Positions 44,860 through 53,806 of a stretch of DNA of 64,000 nucleotides are shown piece by piece. The stretch is from Caballeronia sordidicola (lineage in GTDB: Bacteria; Pseudomonadota; Gammaproteobacteria; Burkholderiales; Burkholderiaceae). How positions within the stretch are numbered: position 1 is the first letter of the stretch; the number at the start of each line of letters is the position of its first letter. The notes below the pieces were generated by a model, which did no database searches, had not been told where the DNA came from, and saw nothing but the letters and a program-made list of their open reading frames with translations. Position numbers and translations under genes: made by a program. Location of the stretch: contig NZ_MTHB01000046.1 of assembly GCF_002220365.1 (NCBI RefSeq), positions 62,001 through 126,000 of the forward strand. Direction: 5' to 3'.

Positions 44860-46188
44860 CTAGCCCCAAGCAAGAATCGCGACGGTATAAACCAAGCCGA
44901 TCCAGAACATCATGATGACGGTATAACCCATGATGTCCTTCAGCTTGAGCTTCGACAACGCGAGCGCCGGCAGGATCCAGAACGGCTGGATCAAGTCGTT
45001 CCAGGCATTGCCGAGCATGACCGCAGTGGCCGTATGCCCCACGGACGCACCAATCGCCTTCGCCGCCTCGATCATGAACGGGCCCTGGATGACCCAATGA
45101 CCGCCGCCTGAAGGTGCGAAGAAATTGATGAAGAACGAACTGATGAGACCCCAGAATGGCAACGTATGCGGCGTCGCGATCTTGACGAAGAACGCCGAAA
45201 ACGTATTGACCAGTCCCGACGACGCCATGATCGCCATGATGCCCGCGTAAAACGGATATTGCAGGATGATGCCGCTGATCGTACGGATGCCTTCGTTGAG
45301 TTTCTCCACGTAACGGATCGGCGTGCCGAGCAAGATGATGCCAAGAAACAGGATGATGAAGTTGATCAGATTCAGATCCATCGTGCCGCCGCCGTGGAAA
45401 TACAGCACCACATAGACCACGCCGATCAATCCAATCAAACCGCTCAGCAACCGGCTGTTGTTCAGGCGGCTGGCAAATGTGTGTTCGTCGTCGGCAGGGA
45501 CAGCCGCTTGAGCTGCTCGCGGGCGTTCCTCGAGCGTACGGTCTATCTCGGTCACCGGCTGACCCGGCTTCGGATGCAGCCACGCATTAAGCAAGGGCAG
45601 CGTGATCAGCACGACCAGGCTGGTGATGAGCATGGTCGGCGAAAAGATGGTTTCCGAGAGCGGAATCACGCCCATCTGCGCTTCCATCGGGTGACCTTTG
45701 GTTGAGATGAGCACGGGAATACTCGCCGACAAACCAAGACCGTAAAGCGTGAAGCCGCTATAGGCCGACGCAATGATCAACGGGTAATGCACACCCTTCA
45801 CATTGAGCGCCAACTTACGCGCGACAATGCCTCCAATCACCAGGCCAAAGCCCCAGTTGAGATAACTGCCAATGCCACCCACCAGCGTTGCAACAATGAT
45901 CGCCATGCGCGGATCGTGCACTCGCATCACGATCCGGTCGAGGAATCGCTGCGTCAGCGGTGCGGTCGCAAGCACGTAACCCATCGCGAGGATCACGGCC
46001 ATTTGCGTGGTGAACGCGAGCAGCGTCCAGAATCCCTTGCCCCAGCTCGTTGTCAGCGCCACGATGCCCTGACCCTGCACCACTACGGCAAGGACCATGG
46101 TGAGAAGGGTCAGCCCGATGGCAAATACAAACGGATCGGGCAAATACTTGCGCATCAGTTCGGTGAAGAATCCCGTTATTTTCTGCAT
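44860..46188 (-). CDS. atoE: Short-chain fatty acid transporter (AtoE family)
   Basis: Inner-membrane permease, 442 residues with about 12 hydrophobic segments. It matches AtoE: LMRKYLPDPFVFAIGLTLLTMVLA at the start, WGKGFWTLLAFTTQMAVILAMGYVLA, FFINFFAPSGGGHWVIQGPFMIEAAKAIGA and GNAWNDLIQPFWILPALALSKLKLKDIMGY at the end. Takes up acetoacetate, butyrate or similar acids. Placed in the IclR operon, it points to a short-chain acid or lactone as the pathway substrate. Confidence 0.95.
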   Translation of the reverse strand: MQKITGFFTELMRKYLPDPFVFAIGLTLLTMVLAVVVQGQGIVALTTSWGKGFWTLLAFTTQMAVILAMGYVLATAPLTQRFLDRIVMRVHDPRMAIIVATLVGGIGSYLNWGFGLVIGGIVARKLALNVKGVHYPLIIASAYSGFTLYGLGLSASIPVLISTKGHPMEAQMGVIPLSETIFSPTMLITSLVVLITLPLLNAWLHPKPGQPVTEIDRTLEERPRAAQAAVPADDEHTFASRLNNSRLLSGLIGLIGVVYVVLYFHGGGTMDLNLINFIILFLGIILLGTPIRYVEKLNEGIRTISGIILQYPFYAGIMAIMASSGLVNTFSAFFVKIATPHTLPFWGLISSFFINFFAPSGGGHWVIQGPFMIEAAKAIGASVGHTATAVMLGNAWNDLIQPFWILPALALSKLKLKDIMGYTVIMMFWIGLVYTVAILAWG

Positions 46189-46265
46189 TGAAATGTCTCT
46201 GTATTATTTAGTTAAGCGAATTTTTTATTCATGTCGGTGCTGGAAAGCCACCGGTAGTTCGGCTC

Positions 46266-46686
46266 TCAGGAATCGTTGCCTGAAGCCGCCAACCGTCGGT
46301 GGCGGACCAGCGCCATCAATGCGCGGTCGCGCCATGCCACGCGTTCTTCCCATTGTTCAAGCGGCACCGCCGTGCGCCTTGCCTGAGTCACCATCTCAAC
46401 CAGCTCGGGTGTCCACGGATCGTGCTGGCCGCGTTCTTCGCCCGTCCGTTCGTATGCAGGCCCCATCTTCTGCGCGTGCGAACTGATGCCGCCACGCGTA
46501 TTCAAATCCAAAGCCCGCTAGTTCATCCAGGCGCTGCTTGATTTCTCCCGGTGCAGCATCGCGGCGCGACGCGTCGGGATCGAAGAGACGCACGGGCCAT
46601 CCCGCGCGCGCAAACACCACAGCGAACGCGACGCCAATACTCCCCGCCCCCACGGTCGCCACACGCCGTATATCAGCCGTGCTCAT
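46266..46686 (-). pseudogene. 3-hydroxyacyl-CoA dehydrogenase remnant with internal deletion
   Basis: The first frame from 46686 encodes the NAD-binding start (VATVGAGSIGVAFAVVFARAGWPVRLFDPDASR). Near 46515 the sequence jumps, in another frame, to the C-terminus of the same family (MDLNTRGGISSHAQKMGPAYERTGEE ... DPWTPELV ... WRDRALMALVRHRR), ending at 46266. An intact enzyme has about 310 residues, so roughly 190 codons are missing. Both ends are still well preserved, so the deletion looks recent. It lies 1 bp from the SDR gene and is in the operon order. Confidence 0.85.
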
Positions 46687-46687
46687 C

Positions 46688-47389
46688 TCAGACTCCCGCT
46701 ACGCCGACCGTCATGCCGCCACAGACATAGAGCACTTGGCCGGTGACGAAACCGCTGCGGGCATCAAGGAAATAGGACACGGCATGCGCGATATCTTCCG
46801 GCGTGCCCACGCGTTTCACCGGCACGCTCTCTACAATCGCGCGCGTACGCGGACTGTCCGGCGGGTTCGCGCGATTAAAGAGTTCAGTGCGGATAGGGCC
46901 AGGGCCAATCGCGTTCGCCGTGATGCCATGACGGCCGAGTTCCAGGGCCCATACGCGTGTCATGCCGATCAACGCGGCCTTGGTCGCCGAGTACGCTGTA
47001 CGTAGTTCCTTGCCTAGCGCTGCACGCGAAGACATATTCACGATACGGCCGAAACCCGAGGCCTGCATGCCTGGCAGGAGCGCCTGCATGCACTGCATCG
47101 CGCAACGCACGTTAAGGGACCACGCGAGCTCGAGTTCTTCGAGACTTTGTTCACCTGCGCCGGCCGGCACCACCACGCCGACGTTATTGACCAGCCGCGT
47201 GATCGGGCCTCCCGCAAGCGCCTGATTGAGTGCTTTCTCGGTTGCTTCGGTATCCGAAAGATCGGCGATGAAGCCACTGCCCACCCGGTCAATCACGACG
47301 GCTTCGAAACCGTCCGCTTCACAGCGCTCGGCGCAGGCCGCACCGATCCCGGCCGCGCCGCCGGTAATCAAAACTCGTTCTCGTGTCAT
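46688..47389 (-). CDS. Short-chain dehydrogenase/reductase (SDR)
   Basis: 233 residues, classical SDR. Cofactor motif TGGAAGIG (9-16), NNVG (68-71), catalytic Ser120, Tyr133 and Lys137 (MSSRAALGKELRTAYSATKAAL), then the PGPIRTELF loop. Asp34 after strand 2 (VVIDR) favours NAD(H). It could oxidise a hydroxy acid or hydroxy-cyclic intermediate. Second gene of the IclR-headed operon, 18 bp after the cyclase. Confidence 0.93.
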   Translation of the reverse strand: MTRERVLITGGAAGIGAACAERCEADGFEAVVIDRVGSGFIADLSDTEATEKALNQALAGGPITRLVNNVGVVVPAGAGEQSLEELELAWSLNVRCAMQCMQALLPGMQASGFGRIVNMSSRAALGKELRTAYSATKAALIGMTRVWALELGRHGITANAIGPGPIRTELFNRANPPDSPRTRAIVESVPVKRVGTPEDIAHAVSYFLDARSGFVTGQVLYVCGGMTVGVAGV

Positions 47390-47407
47390 ATCGTGTGCTT
47401 TATGAAA

Positions 47408-48466
47408 TCAAACGGTTGCGATCGGCGTCACGGGCGAACCCATTGCGCCCGGCAGACGCAGCGGCGGCGCCGTGAGCATGAAGTGCGAGCGTGCGTTGGC
47501 GCGCAACCATGCCGCCAGATCGCGCAGATACCAGAGCTCGCCAAGCGGTAAGCCGAGCTTGAACAAACAATGATGATGCAGCGGCATCAGCGGATAGTGA
47601 CCTTGCGCCGGACGTGCGGGATAACGCTCGACCGCATAATTGTCGGCTACCAGGGCGGCAATGCCCGAGTCTGTCAGCCATTGCAACAGCCGCTGGTCGC
47701 GGCCGTCGAGTGCGCAGCACTGACTATTGAGCACGGCTTCATCGGGATGACGATTCATCTCCAGCACGAGTTCAGCGAACCCGGTGCGTAGCAACAGCAT
47801 GTCGCCGCGATCGATCTGTACCTTGTCTGCGTCAATGGCGAACATCAGTTCGTCGTAACCCACGGTGCGATGCTCGCGCCCGTAATGCGCCACGAGATCG
47901 ACAAGAACGCCGCGTCCCTGCATGCCCTTCACCGCGAGATTTTCAATACCGAGCGCGTCTGCGTGGCTATGTCCGCTTGCGCATTCGTGCGGTGCAAACG
48001 CGTCCTCGCGACGGTATTCCATTGGCCCGACTACGTCCGTGTTCGCCTTGTAACCGTTGTAGTAGACGCTTTCCGCCACGCCGTCGCCGTCGGCGTCGAA
48101 GAGCGCGCCCACATGCGCGAGCGAGTCCCATTGGGTGGAATATTGCAGGCTCATCAGGACCTGATCGTCGCTGACGACGTCGGTCGCCTGTTCCTCCATG
48201 CGCGCGAACGGAAAGTTCACGTAGGGCAAACCGTCCTTGGTCGTTGGCCGCAAGACCGGCGGATGGCGGCGCACATTCAGCTTGCTGTCGCCCGGATAAT
48301 CCAGCGGCAGGGACAGGCAGAAACTCAGGCCGGCGCGAATCTCGCGCGCGCCTTTCAGCACCTGTTCCGTGGTGATCAGGTTTGTTCGTCCGAGTTGATC
48401 GTCGGGACCAAAATCACCCCAGTTCGAGCCGTCAGGCCGATTCTTCCAGCGCCTCTGATCCTGCAT
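47408..48466 (-). CDS. Putative cyclase family hydrolase (kynurenine-formamidase-like fold)
   Basis: 352 residues. Cyclase (PF04199-type) features: NWGDFGPDDQLGRTNLIT near the N-terminus, a metal site around QYSTQWDSLAHVGALFD and the later HADALG, GRGVLVDLVAHYG, LLLRTGFAEL and VADNYAVERYP...MPLHHHCLFKLGLPLGELWYL. Members hydrolyse formamides, lactones or isatin-type rings. First structural gene after the IclR regulator; likely ring opening or lactone hydrolysis. Confidence 0.9.
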   Translation of the reverse strand: MQDQRRWKNRPDGSNWGDFGPDDQLGRTNLITTEQVLKGAREIRAGLSFCLSLPLDYPGDSKLNVRRHPPVLRPTTKDGLPYVNFPFARMEEQATDVVSDDQVLMSLQYSTQWDSLAHVGALFDADGDGVAESVYYNGYKANTDVVGPMEYRREDAFAPHECASGHSHADALGIENLAVKGMQGRGVLVDLVAHYGREHRTVGYDELMFAIDADKVQIDRGDMLLLRTGFAELVLEMNRHPDEAVLNSQCCALDGRDQRLLQWLTDSGIAALVADNYAVERYPARPAQGHYPLMPLHHHCLFKLGLPLGELWYLRDLAAWLRANARSHFMLTAPPLRLPGAMGSPVTPIATV

Positions 48467-48523
48467 GTTCTTCTCCTTGCACGACGTCCTGAGCCGCCGG
48501 CGCGGCCAAAAACCCCACTGTCC

Positions 48524-49267
48524 CTAGCCGATCAAGGCCTGTGGTATCCGGTCGAAAATATCGAGGAGCGCCGCGACCGCGGGCTCCTGGTTCTTCAGCA
48601 GGCGAGCCTTCGGGCCGCCGATAACGAGCGCGAACGCTTCGCCGTGGATCGAGAATCCCTTCGCCAGGCCTGCAACGTCCTCGACGTTCTCTCCGGTCGA
48701 ACGATGCCAACCGAGTGTCACGCCCTGCTCCACTTCCACCTCAAGCGCCGCGCGATCGATCACCGAACCGTCCGTCGACGCGCTCAGCGGCTCACAACTG
48801 TCGAGCAGGCGCCGGCGCGCATCCACCGGCAACGCGCCGAGCAGCGCCTTGCCTGCCGCGCTGGCGTGGACGTACATGAAACCGCCGGGTTCGTCGCTGT
48901 AGCGAATCTTCTGGCGCGATTCCATGACGTCCAGATAGACAACCCGAGTGCCCGCGAGCGTCGCGAGCGCGGCCGTTTCGCCCGTCGCGTCGCGCAACGC
49001 TGTCAGCAACGGCTGGAACAGCAGCGTCAGCGGATCCTCGCTGCAAATGTCGCGTGCGACATGCAACAAGCGCTGCGTCGGGTAATAACCTGCTTTCACG
49101 CCCGGCGCGTAGAGATAACCCTTCGCCACCATCGTCTGCAAAAGCGCATGACAACTCGACAAAGGGATTTCGGTTCGACGCGCAATCTCGCTGTAGATCA
49201 TCGGTTGCCGGACTTCAGCAAATAGGTTGATCACGTCAAAGACGCGCACTGCAGTTTTCACATCCAT
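48524..49267 (-). CDS. IclR family transcriptional regulator
   Basis: 247 residues. Winged HTH at about 4-65 (AVRVFDVINLFAEVRQPMIYSEIARRTEIPLSSCHALLQTMVAKGYL) and the IclR effector domain from about 80 (YVHASAAGKALLGALP, GEAFALVIGGPKARL). Transcribed with, and 57 bp upstream of, the cyclase gene. Likely controls the cyclase-SDR-AtoE-CatC-YciI operon in response to its substrate. Confidence 0.93.
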   Translation of the reverse strand: MDVKTAVRVFDVINLFAEVRQPMIYSEIARRTEIPLSSCHALLQTMVAKGYLYAPGVKAGYYPTQRLLHVARDICSEDPLTLLFQPLLTALRDATGETAALATLAGTRVVYLDVMESRQKIRYSDEPGGFMYVHASAAGKALLGALPVDARRRLLDSCEPLSASTDGSVIDRAALEVEVEQGVTLGWHRSTGENVEDVAGLAKGFSIHGEAFALVIGGPKARLLKNQEPAVAALLDIFDRIPQALIG

Positions 49268-49523
49268 GACAATATTATCGGTATATCGATAACTTTAGCG
49301 CAAGAGATTTGGGGTATACACCTAGAAATGTGCGCCTGCAGAGAAATCAGCCGCCCACTGTCACGAGAACCGGATTGCCTCTTTCATTGCATGGGTAATT
49401 CTTAAACAGATAGCTATCCTTATAAATTTCCCCGTTCGAGGCTTGATCATCGACTCCATAAGCATTTGTTTTCTTCACGCGATCGAATAGCCACGACCGG
49501 TGAGAACCTGCAGGACGCGAACG

Positions 49524-49598
49524 GTGAGTCTATTCGGGAGCGTGACCCGGGATCAGGGTGAGTCTTCGCGGGAGCCGAAAGTGAGTGTATCCGGGAGC
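49524..49598. repeat. Three GTGAGT...CGGGAGC repeats, possible IS terminus remnant
   Basis: GTGAGTCTATTCGGGAGC (49524-49541), GTGAGTCTTCGCGGGAGC (49558-49575) and GTGAGTGTATCCGGGAGC (49581-49598) are 18-bp copies in the same orientation. Arrays of such subterminal repeats occur at the ends of some insertion sequences (IS21-like), but no transposase remains, so the assignment is tentative. Confidence 0.55.
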
Positions 49599-49605
49599 CA
49601 GAAAA

Positions 49606-49640
49606 AAGCGGCGAAGCCTTCGCGAGAGGCTTCGCCGCTT
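49606..49640 (-). terminator. Terminator after the acyl-CoA dehydrogenase gene
   Basis: AAGCGGCGAAGCC (49606-49618) and GGCTTCGCCGCTT (49628-49640), a perfect 13-bp stem with a 9-nt loop and a TTTTTT run on the minus strand. Confidence 0.85.
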
Positions 49641-49710
49641 CTAAACCGCCTGAGTCGAAGGTGTTAATCAGTGTTGTCTCAACATGACATCACCCGGGAT
49701 CCCGTGCGCC

Positions 49711-50847
49711 CTAAAGCTGCCGCGCGATCACCATGCGCTGCACTTCGCTCGTGCCTTCGTAGATCTGCGTGATGCGAGCATCGCGATAATGACGCTCGAC
49801 CGGATAGTCTTCCAGATAACCATACCCACCGTGAATCTGGATCGCCTGCGAGCAAACCCGCTCCGCCATCTCCGACGCAAACAGCTTCGCCTGTGACGCT
49901 TCACTCAGGCAAGGCAATCCTTCGGTGCGCATGCGCGCGGCGTGCAACACCAGCAGACGCGCAGCGCTCAGGCTGGTCTGCATATCGGCGAGAAGGTTGG
50001 CTACCGACTGATGCTCCTTGATCGGCTTGCCGAACTGCACGCGCTCATGCGAATAAGCACACGCGGCGTCGAATGCGGCGCGCGCAATCCCCACCGCCTG
50101 CGCCGCAATGCCAATGCGCCCACCCTCCAGATTAGCCAATGCGATCTTCAAGCCTTCGCCGCGCGCGCCCAGCAGGTTGGCCGCGGGAATCGTACAGTCC
50201 TCAAGCGAAATCGGGCAGGTATCGGAGGCGCGAATGCCCATCTTGTGCTCGGGCCGCCCGACGTTGAAGCCCGGTGTATTCGTCGGTACGATGAACGCCG
50301 ACAAGCCCTTCTTTCCAAGCTCCGGATCGGTGACGGCGAACACGATCGCCATGCCCGCGCGCGCGCCGTTCGTCGTGAACTGCTTCGCGCCGGAAAGCAC
50401 CCACTGGCCGTCGCGTTCAATGGCACGCGTCTTCAAATTATTGGCCTCCGATCCGGCTTGCGGCTCGGTCAGGGCAAACGCGCCGATCATCTCGCCCGTT
50501 GCCAGTTTCGGCAGATATTCAGCCTTTTGCGCTTCTGTGCCGAACGCGAGAATCGGTCCGCAGCCGACAGAATTGTGCACGGCCATCAGCGTGGAACACG
50601 AGGCGCAACCCGCGGCGATTTCTTCGATAGCCAATGCATACGCCACATAGTCGCTGAACGTACCGCCCCATTCGGCCGGCACGATCATGCCAAGCAAGCC
50701 GAGTTCGCCGAGTTGCCGCACGACTTCGTCGGGCAAGGCGGCATCGCGGTCCCATTGGCCCGCGTGCGGCGCCAGCACTTCGGTGGCGAAATCGCGCGCG
50801 GCGTCACGGATCATGCGTTGGTCATCGGTCAGGAAGCTGTCGATCAT
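49711..50847 (-). CDS. Acyl-CoA dehydrogenase
   Basis: 378 residues, FAD-dependent, oxidises acyl-CoA to enoyl-CoA. Family signatures: [15 protein letters not shown] (about 125-139), [39 protein letters not shown] and [35 protein letters not shown]; catalytic Glu364 is in YEGT. The sequence is of the short/branched-chain type (butyryl- or isovaleryl-like); exact chain preference is not certain. Divergent from the AraC regulator. Confidence 0.96.
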   Translation of the reverse strand: MIDSFLTDDQRMIRDAARDFATEVLAPHAGQWDRDAALPDEVVRQLGELGLLGMIVPAEWGGTFSDYVAYALAIEEIAAGCASCSTLMAVHNSVGCGPILAFGTEAQKAEYLPKLATGEMIGAFALTEPQAGSEANNLKTRAIERDGQWVLSGAKQFTTNGARAGMAIVFAVTDPELGKKGLSAFIVPTNTPGFNVGRPEHKMGIRASDTCPISLEDCTIPAANLLGARGEGLKIALANLEGGRIGIAAQAVGIARAAFDAACAYSHERVQFGKPIKEHQSVANLLADMQTSLSAARLLVLHAARMRTEGLPCLSEASQAKLFASEMAERVCSQAIQIHGGYGYLEDYPVERHYRDARITQIYEGTSEVQRMVIARQL

Positions 50848-50976
50848 GATGGTCTGGCTCGTGTGAAATACGGGAAAACGCACTGGGCTTACACTGCTGC
50901 GCTTAAGCGGTGGAACGGTGAAGTGGATGGCAAATAGCCTCACGCCAGATTCTAGGCGTGACTCATCCGTCTGCCG

Positions 50977-52146
50977 ATGCCTGAAACGATCAAGCTTCCT
51001 GAGCGAATGCGCCACCTAGTGACTACCCCAACACCGCAAAGTCCGCGCGATCAGCGGCCCAGGCCGGCCGTGACTGAGGCTCCGCCCGCTCCCAGGACGC
51101 CACGCGGCCAAGGCAACGAACGCGGGACCATAGCTGGGGATTTCGTCGAAGAAGCGCTGCGGTGCGCCGAGCGTCGCGGCGTGGCACGCGTGGCGTTGCT
51201 GGAGCAAGCGGGCATCACCCCCGCCACGCTCGCGGCGCCGCTCGCCCGTGTATCGGCTGCGCAATACGGGCGCTTATGGAGCGCCGTCGCAGACGTGCTC
51301 GACGATGAATTCTTCGGCCAGGACAGCCATCCGATGCGCCGTGGCAGCTTCGCGCTGCTTTGTCATGCAGCGCTGGGTTCGCGCGACGGAGCTCAGGCGC
51401 TGACCCGCATCGCGGGTTTCCTGCGGCTCGTGCTGGACGACCTGCGATGCGAAATCGACACCGACGCAACACGCGTAAGAATTCGCCTTGTCGACACCGC
51501 GCAGCCCTCCACCCACTCACCGCGCCCGATGCTCGCTTACGCAACCGCGTTCATCATGATCTATGGTTTGTTGTGCTGGCTGGTCGGCCGCCGAATCCCG
51601 GTGCTGGCCGCGCATCTGCGCTGCCCGGAACCGGCAGCGGCCGCCGAATACCGGCTGATGTTCTGCGACGCACTGTTCTTCGACCAACCGGCATCGCACG
51701 TCGATCTCGCGCCGGACTGCGTCACGTTGCCGGTCGTTCAGACGGCGGCGACGCTGAAGGTTTTCCTGCGCGAGGCGCCGGCTAATTTCATCGTTAAATA
51801 TCGCAATCCCGATTCGCTCGCCGCGCGGATCCGCCGCAAATTGCGGCAGGCACCGCCCGTCGACTGGCCTGATAGCGAAGACATTGCGGCGGCGCTGAAC
51901 ATGGCCGAAGCCACGCTAAGACGCCGCCTGAAACAGGAGGGCGCGACCTATCAGTCGATCCGCGATGCGCTGCGGCGCGATCTCGCCATCGCGCGGCTTG
52001 CCGATACCACGCAGACCATCGCGGAGATCGCGCATGCGCTCGGGTTCGCAGAACCCAGCGCATTTCATCGCGCATTCAAAAAGTGGACAGGGGTGCGGCC
52101 GGCGGCGTATCGCGGCATAGGTGCCGTCGTAGATGCCGAAGCATGA
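50977..52146 (+). CDS. AraC family transcriptional regulator (arabinose-binding-type N-terminus)
   Basis: 389 residues. The N-terminal domain (about 70-250) has the OruR/ArgR-like Arabinose_bd pattern ([43 protein letters not shown]). The C-terminal AraC HTH pair is at about 290-380 ([73 protein letters not shown]). Divergent from the acyl-CoA dehydrogenase, its likely target. The first 50 residues are Pro/Arg-rich, so translation may start later than 50977. Confidence 0.92.
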   Translation: MPETIKLPERMRHLVTTPTPQSPRDQRPRPAVTEAPPAPRTPRGQGNERGTIAGDFVEEALRCAERRGVARVALLEQAGITPATLAAPLARVSAAQYGRLWSAVADVLDDEFFGQDSHPMRRGSFALLCHAALGSRDGAQALTRIAGFLRLVLDDLRCEIDTDATRVRIRLVDTAQPSTHSPRPMLAYATAFIMIYGLLCWLVGRRIPVLAAHLRCPEPAAAAEYRLMFCDALFFDQPASHVDLAPDCVTLPVVQTAATLKVFLREAPANFIVKYRNPDSLAARIRRKLRQAPPVDWPDSEDIAAALNMAEATLRRRLKQEGATYQSIRDALRRDLAIARLADTTQTIAEIAHALGFAEPSAFHRAFKKWTGVRPAAYRGIGAVVDAEA

Positions 52147-52208
52147 CAACACGCACCCGGTCGCGCTGCTATAGTGAAAATCTGCTGGTCCATTGAAGGA
52201 GCGTTGCC

Positions 52209-52406
52209 ATGCCGCAACCGAAAACACCACCACGCAGCAAGCGTGAAGCGCCCGTAGACGCGAATCATCGCGAAGCCGCCCTGGACGAAGCGCTGGACGA
52301 GAGTTTTCCCGCAAGCGACCCGGTCGCAATCTCATTCGATCACGAACCTTGCGCAGAACCGAAGCGTCACGGCAGCCACGGCAGCCACGGCAAACGGACG
52401 CATTAG
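52209..52406 (+). CDS. Small hypothetical protein with SFPASDP motif
   Basis: 65 residues, hydrophilic. It carries ALDEALDESFPASDPVAIS (27-45), a motif seen in many short proteobacterial hypothetical proteins. A His-rich end with a direct GSH repeat (HGSHGSHGK) follows. Strong AAGGAG 8 nt before the ATG supports expression. Function unknown. Confidence 0.75.
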   Translation: MPQPKTPPRSKREAPVDANHREAALDEALDESFPASDPVAISFDHEPCAEPKRHGSHGSHGKRTH

Positions 52407-52412
52407 CCCGCT

Positions 52413-53069
52413 CTAGTCGTCGAGACCGGTCAGCAGCAGGGCCAGCTTCTCGACATGCTGCATCAGCATCGCCCGGTGTTTGTCGATCTGCTCGATCCGC
52501 CCGGTGAGATCGGCCTTCACAGGATCGTCCAGTTTTCCCGACACACGCAAATCCTCCGCCTTCGCATTAATGCCATCGAGCTGGACCATCGAAAGCTGCC
52601 GCTCTACGCGGCGCAGGTCGGTCAATAACAGGTCGCGGTTGCGCCGGAACATCTGATCGCGCCGATGCGTCTCCACTTGCTGGAGCGCCTGGTCGGCCAC
52701 GCGCCGGGTTGCTTCCGTCTGAGAGAGCAGCGGTTCCGGCCCACGCAGGACGGGACGCTTGGGCGCCGGGTGTGCATTGCCGCGGAACACGGCAGCGGGC
52801 GTTTCCTCATCCATGGCGCGCTGGGTCTCAGGCGGAATGTCGCGCCGGTCGCGGCGCTCGTCAAGCCAGCGCGGCGGCAAGCCGGTGACGGTTTCCACCC
52901 CGCGCACGAACTCCTCACTGAAATCACGCCTTCCGGCCAGGATCAGTTTCATGTACGACGGGGAAAAACTCATCATGCGGGCAATCCTCGCGCCGCCAGC
53001 TGGCGATCCTGCGAGCACATTCAGGTTGGCTTGCCACACGAGGTACAGCGTTTCATCGAAATCTTCCAT
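52413..53069 (-). CDS. Hypothetical protein with putative HTH and coiled coil
   Basis: 218 residues. The first 75 (GGARIARMMSFSPSYMKLILAGRRDFSEEFVRGVETVTGLPPRWL) look like an atypical Cro/CI helix-turn-helix, as in phage-derived or Burkholderia-specific regulators. The rest (about 115-215) is charged and likely coiled coil. No enzymatic domain. I do not recognise a family. Confidence 0.6.
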   Translation of the reverse strand: MEDFDETLYLVWQANLNVLAGSPAGGARIARMMSFSPSYMKLILAGRRDFSEEFVRGVETVTGLPPRWLDERRDRRDIPPETQRAMDEETPAAVFRGNAHPAPKRPVLRGPEPLLSQTEATRRVADQALQQVETHRRDQMFRRNRDLLLTDLRRVERQLSMVQLDGINAKAEDLRVSGKLDDPVKADLTGRIEQIDKHRAMLMQHVEKLALLLTGLDD

Positions 53070-53548
53070 GGGCTAGTCTCCAAGCAGACGGACTCGCAAG
53101 CGCCGCGCAGCTGGTTCACATGCGCTTCACGCTTAGGTCCTGGCGAGCCCGTCATCACGGCGACGAGCCGGATCGTGATCGGGGGCGTCGCCTAAGTGGG
53201 CATCTGACCGCAATCTTACCGTTATATCAATAATGCGCGTTTTGTCTGACCAGGCGGTAAAAACCCGCAAAATCGTTAGATATTGCGTTGTTTAAGCGCG
53301 TCCCGTACCACAAGGACACGGGGTAAGGGTACACGGTGGAGGTCGATCCGCTCAATCCCGCTTGATCAATTCGTTCAACTCCGGTGTCGGTCGGATGATG
53401 CCAGGGCGCCTTCCTCAGGAAGATCTGCCACACGAATAAAAGTCATTTATTCATATAACAGATAACCTACAGATATCTGCCAAACGAATATTTGACAGAT
53501 ATCTGTCACAGACATAAACTGCATTTATTCGTGTGAGAGATAATTATC
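53070..53548. promoter_or_regulatory. AT-rich control region upstream of hipBA
   Basis: 479 bp with no gene; the last 130 bp are markedly AT-rich. It holds several symmetric elements listed separately, and a probable promoter: TTGACA (53492-53497) and TAAACT (53515-53520) spaced 17 bp. RBS GAGAGA lies at 53535-53540. Confidence 0.7.
53429..53535. promoter_or_regulatory. hipBA operator set: nested inverted repeats
   Basis: TGACAGATATCTGTCA (53493-53508) is a perfect 16-bp palindrome overlapping the -35 box. A related CAGATATCTG core lies at 53470-53479, centres 26 bp apart. Outside them, CACACGAATAAA (53429-53440) and TTTATTCGTGTG (53524-53535) are a perfect 12-bp inverted pair. HipB dimers are known to bind several palindromes upstream of hipBA; these are the natural candidates. 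Confidence 0.75.
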
Positions 53549-53806
53549 ATGCAGCAGACCATCGCAACCCCCTACCAGATGGGTCAGATTCTCGCGGCCG
53601 GCCGTAGGCGCGCAGGCCTCACCCAAGCCGAAGCGGCCTCCAGGCTTGGCGTCAGCCAAAGTCGCATATCCACGCTTGAGGCCGATTCCGGCACGTTGAC
53701 ACTTAGTCAGTTGCTGACGCTTTTGGGTGCATACGAGCTGCAACTCCAGGTTCTGGACAAGGGTTCGTCCGCTCCAACCTCCCCCGCGTCGGCGCTGGAA
53801 TGGTAA
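53549..53806 (+). CDS. hipB: HipB-like antitoxin (XRE-family HTH)
   Basis: 85 residues, all one helix-turn-helix domain: YQMGQILAAGRRRAGLTQAEAASRLGVSQSRISTLEADSGTLTLSQLLTLLGAYELQLQVLD. It neutralises HipA and represses the operon. Its stop overlaps the HipA start region (ATGGTAATG), so the pair is translationally coupled. The C-terminal tail is short (KGSSAPTSPASALEW), ending in Trp, as in many HipB proteins. Confidence 0.92.
   Translation: MQQTIATPYQMGQILAAGRRRAGLTQAEAASRLGVSQSRISTLEADSGTLTLSQLLTLLGAYELQLQVLDKGSSAPTSPASALEW

Larger units (their letters stand above)
49268..49710. other. Intergenic region with possible IS-end repeats
   Basis: 443 bp: upstream region of the IclR gene on the left, three related repeats at 49524-49598, and a terminator at 49606-49640. 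No gene recognised. Confidence 0.5.

Noticed and set aside
47870-49225. 451-codon plus-strand open frame
   Set aside because: Antisense to the cyclase and IclR genes, Arg/His-rich, no domain.
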